Shown here piece by piece: positions 1-8,177 of a DNA stretch of 64,000 nt. Within the stretch, counting starts at the first letter, position 1. Each line of letters begins with the position of its first letter. The stretch is from Rhodococcus opacus B4 (GTDB taxonomy: Bacteria > Actinomycetota > Actinomycetes > Mycobacteriales > Mycobacteriaceae), in NCBI RefSeq assembly GCF_000010805.1, contig NC_012522.1, positions 1,922,001 through 1,986,000 on the forward strand. Direction: 5' to 3'. The translations under genes were made by a program, and so were the position numbers. The notes under the pieces are model-generated. The model worked only from the letters and a program-made list of their open reading frames with translations. It made no database searches and had not been told where the DNA came from.

Positions 1-450
1 TACCGGTTGCAGTCCGTTGAACAACTCGGTGATGTCGAACGAGGCCCGTGTCTTGTCCGCGGGCAGTCGATCGACTGCGTCGCCCGGATCGGCGGGGAAT
101 TCGGCGTCGAGGTAGCGAACGCCGGTGAGGTTCTGGTACTTCACCGCGAGGATCGTGTCGGACGTGAGCTGATACGGCTTCTCCATCGTGAAGTGCACTT
201 CCGCCAGACTCCGCCCGCCGTCCCGAATCAGTTCGACCGATTCGACCTTGCCGATCCGGACCCCCTTCGTCCGGATGTCGCCGTGCGCACCGAGCCCGGA
301 TACGTCGGTGAATTCCGCTGTGTAGCTGTTTGTCTCGTTCGTCACCGGACTTTTCATCGCGCTGATCACGATGATGAAGAGGACCACGGAGACCGCGGCC
401 GCGACGGCGAGCTTGACGACAGTGACGATGTACTTGGTTCGGTTGCTCAT
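1..450 (-). CDS. Mce-family lipid-uptake protein (MceB position), partial
   Basis: The frame starts at an ATG at 450 and runs off the left edge, so about 150 N-terminal residues are visible. Residues 8-32 form one hydrophobic signal-anchor, followed by an MlaD/Mce domain (GDIRTKGVRIGKVESVEL, then a YQNLTGVRYLDAEF segment). Mce proteins are exported, and hexamers of paralogues form a channel passing lipids or steroids to YrbE permeases. The ATG overlaps the stop of the upstream mce gene in an ATGA, so translation is coupled. It is second of the Mce series here; the rest should lie beyond the window. The substrate cannot be read from sequence. Confidence 0.88.
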   Translation of the reverse strand, partial: MSNRTKYIVTVVKLAVAAAVSVVLFIIVISAMKSPVTNETNSYTAEFTDVSGLGAHGDIRTKGVRIGKVESVELIRDGGRSLAEVHFTMEKPYQLTSDTILAVKYQNLTGVRYLDAEFPADPGDAVDRLPADKTRASFDITELFNGLQPV

Positions 451-1529
451 CGGCCGGCCCCGTCCTCGGACGGCGGGGCACCGGTCAACGCCAGCGGAGC
501 CGCCAGCGCGGGCAGATCGTCCAGGACGATCCGCAGATTCAGTCGCTGCCCGTCGCCGCTGTCCTCGAACGCGGACTCGAGCCGCTCGACCGCGGTACGC
601 AGTCGCTCGGGGCGCGCCCCGCCGTCGTAGAGGTGCGGCACCACGCCTGCGAGTTCCGAGACCACCTCGGTGACCGGCACCAGTTCGTCGCCGTGCGATT
701 TCAGCAACTGCCCGGCCTGTCCGAACAACTGCCCGGCAGCCAGGGTCAGGCCGGCGTCCGTCTCGTCCATGAACGGGTCGTCGACGCCGACCGAACCGTC
801 GGTCCGCTGGTTGTAGGTGCTGTTGTAGATGTGGGCCAGCGAATCGATCGCCTGGCGATTGAACGCCGGGAACACGTCGAGGACGTCGTTGACACGCCCG
901 AGCAGGTCGGCCGGAAGCGCCTGCTGGGTCTGGGCGACCCGGTCGGCGAGCACGAGTGCTGCATCGAACATCGGTGTCAGTCCGTCGGTGTAGCGGACGA
1001 CCTTGTCCAGGCTGGTGATCATCGATTCGGTCAGCGTGCCGTCGACGGCCAGCGAACCCTTCTCGATCATGGTCGACATGGTGAAATCTCCTGTGGGCGT
1101 GCGGTCCAGCGTGCGGTGCGCCTCCAGATCGGAACCGCCGGGCCTGCCGACCAGATTGACAGCGGTGGAACCGAAGTAGTTCTGCGGCCGGAAGTCGACA
1201 TCGAAGGCATCGGTCAGGCCGCCGATCTCATCCGGATCGAGCTGAAGGTCCATGCGAACGGAATCCGCTCCCGTGCGTTCCAGTCCGGTGACGACACCGA
1301 CTTCACCGCCCCGCAGAATCACCTTCGTGCCGGAGTCGACGCCCGGGCCCACATAGGGGACGTCGATGCTGATCGGCAACCCGTCCGTGTCCGCACCGCT
1401 CGGGTATGCCCAGACTGCGGCGAAAACTGCACAGGTCGTCACGACGACCCCCAGCCCCGCCCCATGCAGCACTCGGCTCTGACGGCCGGGAACCCCTCTC
1501 AGGAAGTCCTGACTCCTCGCTCTGCTCAT
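447..1529 (-). CDS. Mce-family protein, first of the series (MceA-like)
   Basis: A 360-residue protein with a hydrophobic N-terminal anchor (about residues 23-43) and an MlaD domain near residues 52-130 (GVDSGTKVILRGGEVGVVTGL, FRPQNYFGSTAVNLVG). A long, largely helical C-terminal region follows, as in actinobacterial Mce proteins. It starts 4 bp after the second YrbE permease and overlaps the next mce gene by 4 bp, so it is operonic. As a family member it should form part of a periplasmic or cell-wall lipid conduit fed by the ATPase/YrbE complex. The tail is Pro/Gly/Asp-rich with no lipobox. Confidence 0.88.
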   Translation of the reverse strand: MSRARSQDFLRGVPGRQSRVLHGAGLGVVVTTCAVFAAVWAYPSGADTDGLPISIDVPYVGPGVDSGTKVILRGGEVGVVTGLERTGADSVRMDLQLDPDEIGGLTDAFDVDFRPQNYFGSTAVNLVGRPGGSDLEAHRTLDRTPTGDFTMSTMIEKGSLAVDGTLTESMITSLDKVVRYTDGLTPMFDAALVLADRVAQTQQALPADLLGRVNDVLDVFPAFNRQAIDSLAHIYNSTYNQRTDGSVGVDDPFMDETDAGLTLAAGQLFGQAGQLLKSHGDELVPVTEVVSELAGVVPHLYDGGARPERLRTAVERLESAFEDSGDGQRLNLRIVLDDLPALAAPLALTGAPPSEDGAGR

Positions 1530-1533
1530 TGAC

Positions 1534-2409
1534 TCATCCTTTGAACACCAGTTCGGGACTGAGACCCCAGATCGCCACAGTCATACAGAAATTCAGGACG
1601 ACGATCGCGACGAGGCTCGCCCGGATCGCGCGCCCGGACGCCGCGCCCACACCGGCGGGCCCACCGTCCGCGAAGTATCCGTAGTAGCAATGGATCATCG
1701 TGACGACGGCGCAGAAGACGACTGCCTTGAGGAGCGACGCCATCAGGTCGGGAACACTGAGAAATTGACTGAAGTAATGGTCGTAGGTGCCCGACGGCTG
1801 ACGGTGAAACGTCTTGATGATCAACCCTCCGGTGAAGAAACTGACCACGAGCGCCATCAGATACCCGGGGATCACGATGAGCATGCTTCCGATCAGCCGC
1901 GTCCCGACCACGAACGGAATGGCCTGCAGGCCCATCGATTCGGTGGCGTCGATCTCCTCGGAGATGCGCATCGAGCCGATCTCGGCGGTCATCCGGCAGC
2001 CGGCCTGCGCGGCGAATCCGATTCCGGTGATGATCGGGGCGATGACCCGGACATTGCCGAACGATCCGATGATGCCGGTCAACGCCCCGAATCCCAGCAG
2101 ATCGAAGGCCATGAACGCCTGGATCGCGACCACGGCGCCGACAGCCAGTCCCAGGAAGAACATCAGGCTGACGACACCGCCGTCGACGACGAGGGATCCG
2201 TTCCCCCACGCCATGTTGTTCATGGTGGTCATGGTCTGCTTGCGGTAGTGCCGCAGCGTTTTGGGCAGCAATGCGACCGTCTTGACGGAAAAGACCGTGA
2301 CCTGACCGATTTCTTCGATCACCGATGTGGCAGCGCGGCCCACCGAGCGAATCGGTTGCAGCAGGATTCCACCGGACGAGCCTCTGCGGTGCGTGGAGTG
2401 TATGTTCAC
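1534..2409 (-). CDS. YrbE-type (MlaE) ABC permease, second subunit
   Basis: A 291-residue integral membrane protein of the MlaE/YrbE family. It carries the family EIGSMRISEEIDATESMG coupling-helix segment (about residues 141-160) and five to six hydrophobic segments. In Mce systems two YrbE proteins form the inner-membrane permease with an MceG-type ATPase. It follows the first YrbE gene by 1 bp and precedes mceA by 4 bp. The first ~15 residues (HSTHRRGSSGG) are poorly conserved in character, so the true start might be slightly downstream. Confidence 0.9.
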   Translation of the reverse strand: MNIHSTHRRGSSGGILLQPIRSVGRAATSVIEEIGQVTVFSVKTVALLPKTLRHYRKQTMTTMNNMAWGNGSLVVDGGVVSLMFFLGLAVGAVVAIQAFMAFDLLGFGALTGIIGSFGNVRVIAPIITGIGFAAQAGCRMTAEIGSMRISEEIDATESMGLQAIPFVVGTRLIGSMLIVIPGYLMALVVSFFTGGLIIKTFHRQPSGTYDHYFSQFLSVPDLMASLLKAVVFCAVVTMIHCYYGYFADGGPAGVGAASGRAIRASLVAIVVLNFCMTVAIWGLSPELVFKG

Positions 2410-2410
2410 G

Positions 2411-3319
2411 TCACGCCAACCGGGCCGGAAAGAACATCATCTGAATCTGGCTGACCACGAGATTGGTCATGAAGATGCAGAAGACACTGAGCACCACCGA
2501 GGCATTGACCGCGTTGGCCACGCCTTTCGGGCCGCCCTTGGCTTCGAGACCTCGCAGGCTTGCGATCAACACGACGAGCGCCGCGAAGATCACCGACTTG
2601 AGGACGGAGAAGACCAGATCGGTCGGTGTCGCGAACGAGCCGAACGACTGCCAGAAACTTCCGGGCACCACGTCGTTGACGTTGGCCGAAATCACCAGTC
2701 CCGCCGCCACACCCGCCGCGACGATGACGATGCACAGCATCGGCGCGATGGCGATCATCGCGATGAACCGCGGAACGACCAGTCGCTGGACCGGGTCGAT
2801 CCCCATGACCCGGATCGCTTCGATCTCCTCGCGGATCGCGCGGGCACCGAGGTCGGACGCGATCGCCGATGCGGCCGCGCCGCTCATCAGAAGTCCCGCC
2901 GCCATCGGCGCCCCCTGCCCCACCACGCCCAGACCACTGGCCGCTCCTGCCAGCGAGTTCGCGCCGACCTGGTTCATGATTCCACCGACCTGCACCGAGA
3001 CCTCGGCACCGATCGGCACCGCCATCAGCAGCGCGGGCAGTGCGGTGACCTTGAGGAGCTTCCACATCTGGGTGGCCACCTCCTCGAGAGGCAATCGGAG
3101 GGCGATCGTGTCGGACACCGTGTATCTCAGAATGTTCGCCGCGAGCTCACCCGATCGGCCCAGCGTCGCGAGGCTGCGGATGGGCGTCTCCTTCAGGTAT
3201 TTCCCCACCGCGGCAACCGAGAGACGCGGCCGCCGCCGCTTCTCCGGTGCGGATCGATCTGCCTGCGCCGGCCCGGCCGGCACGGCGTCCACCGCGATCG
3301 GCTCCCTCACACTCGTCAC
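2411..3319 (-). CDS. YrbE-type (MlaE) ABC permease, first subunit
   Basis: MlaE-family permease of 302 residues. The frame is open further upstream, but I chose the GTG at 3319 because it overlaps the ATPase stop codon in a GTGA, the usual coupled arrangement. The family signature DLGARAIREEIEAIRVMGIDP (about residues 150-170) is clear, with hydrophobic helices on both sides. It pairs with the other YrbE and the upstream ATPase to form a lipid-importing ABC complex. It is the second gene of the minus-strand operon. Confidence 0.9.
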   Translation of the reverse strand: MTSVREPIAVDAVPAGPAQADRSAPEKRRRPRLSVAAVGKYLKETPIRSLATLGRSGELAANILRYTVSDTIALRLPLEEVATQMWKLLKVTALPALLMAVPIGAEVSVQVGGIMNQVGANSLAGAASGLGVVGQGAPMAAGLLMSGAAASAIASDLGARAIREEIEAIRVMGIDPVQRLVVPRFIAMIAIAPMLCIVIVAAGVAAGLVISANVNDVVPGSFWQSFGSFATPTDLVFSVLKSVIFAALVVLIASLRGLEAKGGPKGVANAVNASVVLSVFCIFMTNLVVSQIQMMFFPARLA

Positions 3320-4371
3320 TGTGCCACTCCTGTGATCACCGGAAGAGCCTGCGTATCCGCGTCGTTCGAGGCCCACTCGTCGTCGAGGCAGTCCGCTCCG
3401 AGGCTTTCCTGGATCGCGATCTGGGCGTTCTCCGGCAACGTGTGCATGATGTGCCGCACCCGCTCCTGACGACGCGCCACCGCCTGCCGGAACGGCATCC
3501 CCGGCGTCGCCTTCATCTGCGGAACGATCCCCTCCACATCATCGACACCACCGGCATGATGCCCGGCATCGACCATCGCCTGCTCCTGCGCCATCTGCGC
3601 CTCGTCCTTCTCCTCCGACATCCCGATCGGACCGATCATGGTGCCGTTCAGGAACTGCTTGACCACCGGCTCCTCCGAGGTCAACAACACCTCCCGCGGA
3701 CCGAACATCACCAGATGACGACGGAACAACATCCCGATGTTGTCCGGCACCGTCCGCGCCAGATTGATGTTGTGCGACACGATCAGAATCGTCGCATCGA
3801 TCTCCGCATTGATATCGATCAACGTCTGCGAAATGTAGGTGGTACGCACCGGATCCAAACCCGAATCCGGCTCGTCCACCAAGATGATCTGCGGATCCAA
3901 AACCAGCGCCCGCGCCAACCCGGCACGCTTGCGCATACCACCGGAAATCTCCCCCGGCAGCTTGTCCTCGGCCCCCAGCAGACCGACCAGCTCCATCTTC
4001 TCCATCACGATCTTGCGGATCTCGGATTCGGACTTCTTCGTGTGCTCCCGCAACGGGAACGCCACGTTGTCGAACAGGTTCATCGACCCGAACAACGCAC
4101 CGTCCTGGAACAGCACCCCGAACAACTTCCGGATCTCGTACAACTCCTTCGACGAGCACTCCAGAATGTTGGTGCCGTCGATCACGATCGACCCCTGCTC
4201 CGGACGGAGCAGACCGATCAGCGACTTCAAGAACACCGACTTACCCGTGCCCGACGGCCCGAGCAACGCACTGACCTCACCGGCCGGAAGGGTCAGCGTG
4301 ACGTCCTGCCAGATCCTCTGCGAGCCGAAGGACTTGGTCAGTCCCTCGACGGATACCTCCACTCCCACCAT
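3316..4371 (-). CDS. Mce-system ABC transporter ATPase (MceG/Mkl-like)
   Basis: ATPase of about 351 residues: Walker A GPSGTGKS, Q-loop FGVLFQDGALFGSMNLFDNV, signature SGGMRKRAGLARAL, Walker B IILVDEPDSGLDPV and H-loop IVSHN. A C-terminal extension of about 100 residues rich in M, Q and acidic residues is typical of MceG/Mkl ATPases. I chose the ATG at 4371, just after a GGAGGTA ribosome binding site; GTG codons slightly downstream are alternatives. It is the first gene of the mce operon. Many actinobacteria instead encode one MceG away from the mce clusters, so an operon-encoded ATPase suggests a dedicated pump. Confidence 0.9.
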   Translation of the reverse strand: MVGVEVSVEGLTKSFGSQRIWQDVTLTLPAGEVSALLGPSGTGKSVFLKSLIGLLRPEQGSIVIDGTNILECSSKELYEIRKLFGVLFQDGALFGSMNLFDNVAFPLREHTKKSESEIRKIVMEKMELVGLLGAEDKLPGEISGGMRKRAGLARALVLDPQIILVDEPDSGLDPVRTTYISQTLIDINAEIDATILIVSHNINLARTVPDNIGMLFRRHLVMFGPREVLLTSEEPVVKQFLNGTMIGPIGMSEEKDEAQMAQEQAMVDAGHHAGGVDDVEGIVPQMKATPGMPFRQAVARRQERVRHIMHTLPENAQIAIQESLGADCLDDEWASNDADTQALPVITGVAQ

Positions 4372-4567
4372 TACCTCCGTGTATTCAGGTGTCGGGGCCG
4401 ACTCGGGTGCCCACGGGGCCGTTGCGACGGCGGGCCGGAACCCACAGCCGTCTCGTCGGCCCACGCCGAAGCCCCAGCCGGGTGACCGGACTGTTCGAAT
4501 TGGGCTTGTTCGCAGTGCTTTTCATCGTGTGCCGCGTTCGATCGACGGCGAGGTCACGACTTCTAAC

Positions 4568-4604
4568 TGTGATACAGATTACGTCGCACGTATTACGTTA
4601 TACG
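4568..4604 (-). promoter_or_regulatory. Candidate operator/promoter of the mce operon
   Basis: The 434-bp gap between the ATPase start and the TetR gene holds no convincing gene. It is AT-richer than its surroundings. GATACAGATTACGT lies at 4571-4584, and a 16-bp near-palindrome CGTATTACGTTATACG (14 of 16 symmetric) at 4589-4604. The first motif recurs upstream of the tetR, SDR and fprB genes. The neighbouring TetR protein is the obvious candidate ligand. The site is about 200 bp from the ATPase start, implying a long leader or an additional promoter. Confidence 0.5.
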
Positions 4605-4757
4605 ACTTTTGACTCTTGCCGCAAGGGCGGGAGACGAATTAGCCCACCCGCGAAATGCCTGCCGGCATAGGCATTCCCGCACGAGCCGACCGTGACCAGG
4701 CACGGGAACCGCCGACCATCGTAGCTAAGAACGTTAGATTTACCCGAGAAAGCACAA

Positions 4758-4789
4758 AGAAGCCGTGCCCCTCTCAGGGCACGGCTTCT
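4758..4789 (-). terminator. Hairpin terminator downstream of tetR
   Basis: A 13-bp perfect stem (AGAAGCCGTGCCC, 4758-4770, pairing with 4777-4789) with a 6-nt loop. It lies 17 bp beyond the stop of the minus-strand TetR gene and should insulate it from the mce operon. Confidence 0.8.
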
Positions 4790-4805
4790 CTGGGACGCGG
4801 GCGAA

Positions 4806-5408
4806 CTAGGGCAGGAAGGCCGGTAGGACGAACTGCCTCATCATCTGCCGGTGCGAGGGATCGGCAGGATCCGAATTGTCCAGTCGCGGTGCGAGCATCA
4901 GCTGCACGAGGGTGATCCAGGAGCACGCCTCGTCGGTGTCGATATCCACCCGCATCTCGCCGTCGGCTTTGGCGTCGTCGAAGATCGGCCCCCACAGCTC
5001 GGTGGTGAGACTCGTCGCGAGAGGGATCGTCTCGAGCCACGAATCCCCGCCGACGTGTTCGGGGCTGACGAGGATGCGTACGATCGGATCGTTGATCCCG
5101 TCGTAGACCAGGTAGATGAGGCCTTCGATCAGCCTGTCCTCGAACGTCGCGCATTCCATCAGGAACTTCCGGCCGCGCTCGAGCGTCTGACGCGATCGCC
5201 ACCTGATCAACTCGGTGGTGAGCGTTTCGCGATCCTGGAAGTACCGGTAGACGGTCGGGCGAGACACCCCCGCCTCCTTCGCGATGTCCTCCATGGTCGT
5301 CTTCGCGATACCGAATCGAAGAATCATCGTCTGAGCAGCCACGAGTATCTGAGACCGTGCCACATCGGCGTCCTGACTCAGGACCCCGGCGGTCTTTCTT
5401 CTTGCCAT
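4806..5408 (-). CDS. TetR-family transcriptional regulator
   Basis: A 200-residue regulator. The N-terminal helix-turn-helix is clear (ILRFGIAKTTMEDIAKEAGVSRPTVYRYFQDRETL, about residues 23-57), followed by an all-helical ligand-binding domain. The frame is open far upstream; I chose the ATG at 5408, which has GGAGCGAGG just before it and begins the normal N-terminus. It sits between the mce operon and the P450 operon, and its own upstream region carries the motif shared with both. A local substrate-responsive regulator is the simplest reading. The ligand is unknown. Confidence 0.85.
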   Translation of the reverse strand: MARRKTAGVLSQDADVARSQILVAAQTMILRFGIAKTTMEDIAKEAGVSRPTVYRYFQDRETLTTELIRWRSRQTLERGRKFLMECATFEDRLIEGLIYLVYDGINDPIVRILVSPEHVGGDSWLETIPLATSLTTELWGPIFDDAKADGEMRVDIDTDEACSWITLVQLMLAPRLDNSDPADPSHRQMMRQFVLPAFLP

Positions 5409-5454
5409 CCTCGCTCCAGACACTGTCACTTCCGGCCGGCCACCCCGCTCGGCC

Positions 5455-5482
5455 GCGATACAAATGACAATACACGTAAAGT
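5455..5482 (-). promoter_or_regulatory. Candidate autoregulatory site upstream of tetR
   Basis: GATACAAATGACAA (5457-5470) followed by TACACGTAAAG lies about 50-60 bp upstream of the TetR ATG. It matches the motif in the mce, SDR and fprB upstream regions. TetR proteins commonly repress themselves. Confidence 0.45.
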
Positions 5483-5530
5483 GTTGCACCGAGGGTGGCC
5501 GCCACGCCCTGTTCATTACACCAAAAGAGC

Positions 5531-5573
5531 GAGGCAGCTGCCCGAAGCCCTCGGGACCGCGGACAACTGCCTC
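5531..5573 (-). terminator. Possible hairpin at the end of the P450 operon
   Basis: Nested inverted repeats lie 16 bp past the P450 stop: GAGGCAG (5531-5537) with CTGCCTC (5567-5573), and inner CCCGA (5541-5545) with TCGGG (5551-5555). There is no strong T-run, so termination is plausible but not certain. Confidence 0.4.
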
Positions 5574-5588
5574 GAACATGCCTCGAAC

Positions 5589-6818
5589 CTAGGACGAGGG
5601 CGTGAAGGTGATCGGGAGCCGGATGCAACCGCGCACCTGCGTGGCGTGCAGGATCGGCGGGTCCTCCGGAACGAGGCGGTAGTCGGGCAACCGCCGGTGA
5701 ATCGCCTCCATGGCCAGTTTGAGCTCGATTCGAGCCAGGTGAGACCCGATGCACCGATGCGGCCCGGCACCGAACGACAGGTGACGGTTCGGCGAGCGGT
5801 CGATGCGCAGCTCGTCGGGATCCTCGAACTCGCCACCGTCGCGGTTCGCCGAGCAGAGCAGCACGATGAGCTGGTCGCCCTGCGCGATCGTGACTCCGCC
5901 GAGCTCGACCTCACGGGTCGCTCGCCGGCCCGCGATGACGGCAGCCTCGATCCTCAGGATCTCCTCCACCGCGGCCGGGATGGTGTCGGGATCGTCCACG
6001 ATCTCCTGCCGCTGGCCCGGATTGTTCGCGAGGTGGATGATTCCCCAGGCAAGTGATCCCTGGACGGTGTGCAGGCCCGCGATGAGCAGGAGGAAGAACA
6101 TGCGGTACAGCTCTTCGTCGGTGAGCAGCCGTACACCGTCCTCCATCTCGATCGGGGTGTTGATGATCTGCGCGGTCAGGCTGTCCGAGGTGTTCTCACC
6201 CGAGCGCACCCCGGCCACGATGGCACCGAAGTAGCCGAAGATCTGATTGGCCGCATCCTCACGCGCCTTCGCGGATTCTTCCTCCGTTCCACCGGGAATG
6301 CCCTGCAGTGCAACGTCCGTCGTCTTGGTGAACATCTCGGCGTCTTCGAGCGGCCAGCCCATGAGGGCCAGGAACACCCGGGTCGGCAGTTCGTGGGCGA
6401 ACTCCGAGATGAACTCGGTTTCACCGCGCGCCACGAAGGCGTCGATGAGCTCGTTGATGACGTCGCGGATCTGGGGCTCGAGTTCCTTCATCCGCTTGGG
6501 ACTGAACAGCGGTTGCAGCGCCTGCCGGTAGAACGTGTGCTCCGGCGGGTCGAGCTCGATCGGGATGAATTTTCCCTGGCCCGCGTTCACGAGGTTGTTC
6601 GGGTAGCTGGAGAACGTCTCCGGATCACGCAGGACCTGATGGATTTCCTCGTAACGCGTCACGATCCAGTGTCCGCCGTGAGCCGTGGAATACACGACGG
6701 GCCCGATGGCCCTCAGCTCCGCGGCACGTTCCTGGAATACGTCCTCGGGCATCGCCAAGGTCTGGTCGTAGACGTCGAAGTCCACGACGAGCTTGTCGGG
6801 TAGTTGGGTAGTCGTCAC
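5589..6818 (-). CDS. Cytochrome P450
   Basis: A 409-residue soluble bacterial P450. The heme-thiolate loop is FGAGPHRCIG with Cys356; ExxR is E286-R289, and a PERF-like segment lies near FEDPDELRIDR. The I-helix reads AGLHT (247-251) where most P450s have AG-x-D/E-T, so the usual acid is His250. It is the last gene of an SDR-ferredoxin-P450 operon, 6 bp after the ferredoxin, which is the likely electron donor. With the FprB-type reductase upstream this makes a complete class I chain. Reaction and substrate are not deducible; the mce operon next door suggests a lipophilic compound. Confidence 0.93.
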   Translation of the reverse strand: MTTTQLPDKLVVDFDVYDQTLAMPEDVFQERAAELRAIGPVVYSTAHGGHWIVTRYEEIHQVLRDPETFSSYPNNLVNAGQGKFIPIELDPPEHTFYRQALQPLFSPKRMKELEPQIRDVINELIDAFVARGETEFISEFAHELPTRVFLALMGWPLEDAEMFTKTTDVALQGIPGGTEEESAKAREDAANQIFGYFGAIVAGVRSGENTSDSLTAQIINTPIEMEDGVRLLTDEELYRMFFLLLIAGLHTVQGSLAWGIIHLANNPGQRQEIVDDPDTIPAAVEEILRIEAAVIAGRRATREVELGGVTIAQGDQLIVLLCSANRDGGEFEDPDELRIDRSPNRHLSFGAGPHRCIGSHLARIELKLAMEAIHRRLPDYRLVPEDPPILHATQVRGCIRLPITFTPSS

Positions 6819-6824
6819 TGCTTC

Positions 6825-7058
6825 TCAGCCTTCCGAAGTCGGGAGTTCGACGCTCAGCGCGCGTTCGGGGCACATCTCGACGAGGGCGCCCAGTTGGTCT
6901 CGTAGTTCCGCGGGAACCGGTTCGGCCACGACGACGGGGTAGCCCTGGTCGTCGCAGTCGACTATGTCGGGCGCCGCGCCGTAGCAGAGGCCGTGCCCCG
7001 CACAGGCGGATCGGTCGACTTTCAACGACTGCTCACGGTTCTGCGCATGAATGGTCAT
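6825..7058 (-). CDS. [3Fe-4S]-type ferredoxin
   Basis: A 77-residue ferredoxin with CAGHGLC near the N-terminus and a distal MCPERAL motif. A non-Cys residue (His) at the second ligand position is the hallmark of actinobacterial P450-linked 3Fe-4S ferredoxins. It lies 15 bp after the SDR gene and 6 bp before the P450 gene, so it is almost certainly that P450's redox partner. The length is normal. Confidence 0.93.
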   Translation of the reverse strand: MTIHAQNREQSLKVDRSACAGHGLCYGAAPDIVDCDDQGYPVVVAEPVPAELRDQLGALVEMCPERALSVELPTSEG

Positions 7059-7073
7059 CGACGACAGCCCCGC

Positions 7074-7946
7074 TCAGTCGACGGGAAGGGTCGGAGTCGG
7101 AGTGTCTTCCTCGAACATCATCGCCACACGCGACAGGGTGCCGCCGTCCGTCGCGGGCAGCGTGAGACCGGAAATGTATGCGGAGTCGTCCGACACGAGG
7201 AAGAGTGCGACCTTCGCGTTGTCGACGAGCGACGGCGGTCGCTGGAGCTTGAGCGGAATCGGCGAGACACCCGGATCCCACGGTCCCGCCGTCTCCTCAT
7301 AGGACTGGCCGATCACCGGGGTTCCCGGGCCCATCAGGAAGTTCGGGGACATTCCGTGCGTGGGGGCGAGGGCGTTGACGCGAATCCCGTAGCGCCCGAG
7401 ATCCAGACTGAGTCCGCGGACCAGGCCGTTGACGCCGGCCTTCGTCGCCGAGTACATCGCGATGCTGTGATAGGCGGCGAAGGACGCCGCAGACGACGTC
7501 GCCAGGATGGTGCCGCCGCCGTTGGCCCGCATCGCCGGCACCGCGGCCTTACAGGAGTACACGACGCCGCTCAGGTTCACTCCGAGAACGTGCTGCCAGT
7601 CGGCATCCGTGAGGTCCTGGAACTCCACGTGTTCGCCGCCCGCCACCGACGGGACTCCGCCACGGGAGACGACACCCGCGTTGGCCCACATGATGTCGAG
7701 CTTGCCGAACTGTTCGACGGTGGTCTCTACGCTGCGGTAGACGGCCGCCTCGTCACTCACGTCGGCGGTGATGGCGATAGCCGTTCCACCCTGCTGCTCA
7801 ACCAGTTTCGCGGTCTGTTCAGCCCGGTCGCCGTCGATGTCGACGACCGCCACCTTCGCACCTTCCGATGCGAACAACTGCGCACCCTGGCGCCCGAGCC
7901 CGGACCCACCTCCGGTGATGACGGCGACTTTGTCCTGAAGTTTCAT
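7074..7946 (-). CDS. Short-chain dehydrogenase/reductase (mycofactocin-linked-type SDR possible)
   Basis: A 290-residue SDR: cofactor loop TGGGSGLG (about residues 11-18), an NAG motif, a catalytic Ser in SSAAS, and YSATK carrying Tyr and Lys. The Asp in VVDID at the end of beta-2 suggests NAD(H) preference. The frame extends upstream, but the ATG at 7946 has GAGGAG at proper spacing and begins directly with MKLQDKVAVITGGG. It is first in the operon with the ferredoxin and P450, so it may oxidise the hydroxylated product or prepare the substrate. Insertions in the substrate loop resemble SDRs that use tightly bound NAD or mycofactocin, but that is only a possibility. Confidence 0.9.
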   Translation of the reverse strand: MKLQDKVAVITGGGSGLGRQGAQLFASEGAKVAVVDIDGDRAEQTAKLVEQQGGTAIAITADVSDEAAVYRSVETTVEQFGKLDIMWANAGVVSRGGVPSVAGGEHVEFQDLTDADWQHVLGVNLSGVVYSCKAAVPAMRANGGGTILATSSAASFAAYHSIAMYSATKAGVNGLVRGLSLDLGRYGIRVNALAPTHGMSPNFLMGPGTPVIGQSYEETAGPWDPGVSPIPLKLQRPPSLVDNAKVALFLVSDDSAYISGLTLPATDGGTLSRVAMMFEEDTPTPTLPVD

Positions 7947-8093
7947 GTGAACTCCTCTGTGATGATTTTTCAGATGCCGGAGACTCGCGGTGTGTGAGGA
8001 CATCGTCCGGCGAAGTCGGGCGGCGAGACTGTTCCGATCCTCGACGGCGGGGGCTGTCGCCGGTCGAGAGGATCGGGTGCGGGCCGCATCTCC

Positions 8094-8107
8094 GATCCAA
8101 ATAAACC
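8094..8107 (-). promoter_or_regulatory. Candidate operator upstream of the SDR-ferredoxin-P450 operon
   Basis: GATCCAAATAAACC resembles the GATACAAAT motif at the other three promoters of this region. It lies about 150 bp upstream of the SDR start, within the 231-bp gap after fprB. This is the weakest of the four matches. Confidence 0.3.
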
Positions 8108-8177
8108 TTATACCGTTAGGCGGTGAGACGTCAATCACTTTCTTCGGCGCGCGGCGAATCCGCGCGCCCGAATTGCG

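Noticed and set aside
4726..4740. KstR-like operator near the mce promoter
   Set aside because: AACGTT at 4730-4735 lacks the two-base gap of TnnAACnnGTTnnA, so cholesterol control is not supported.
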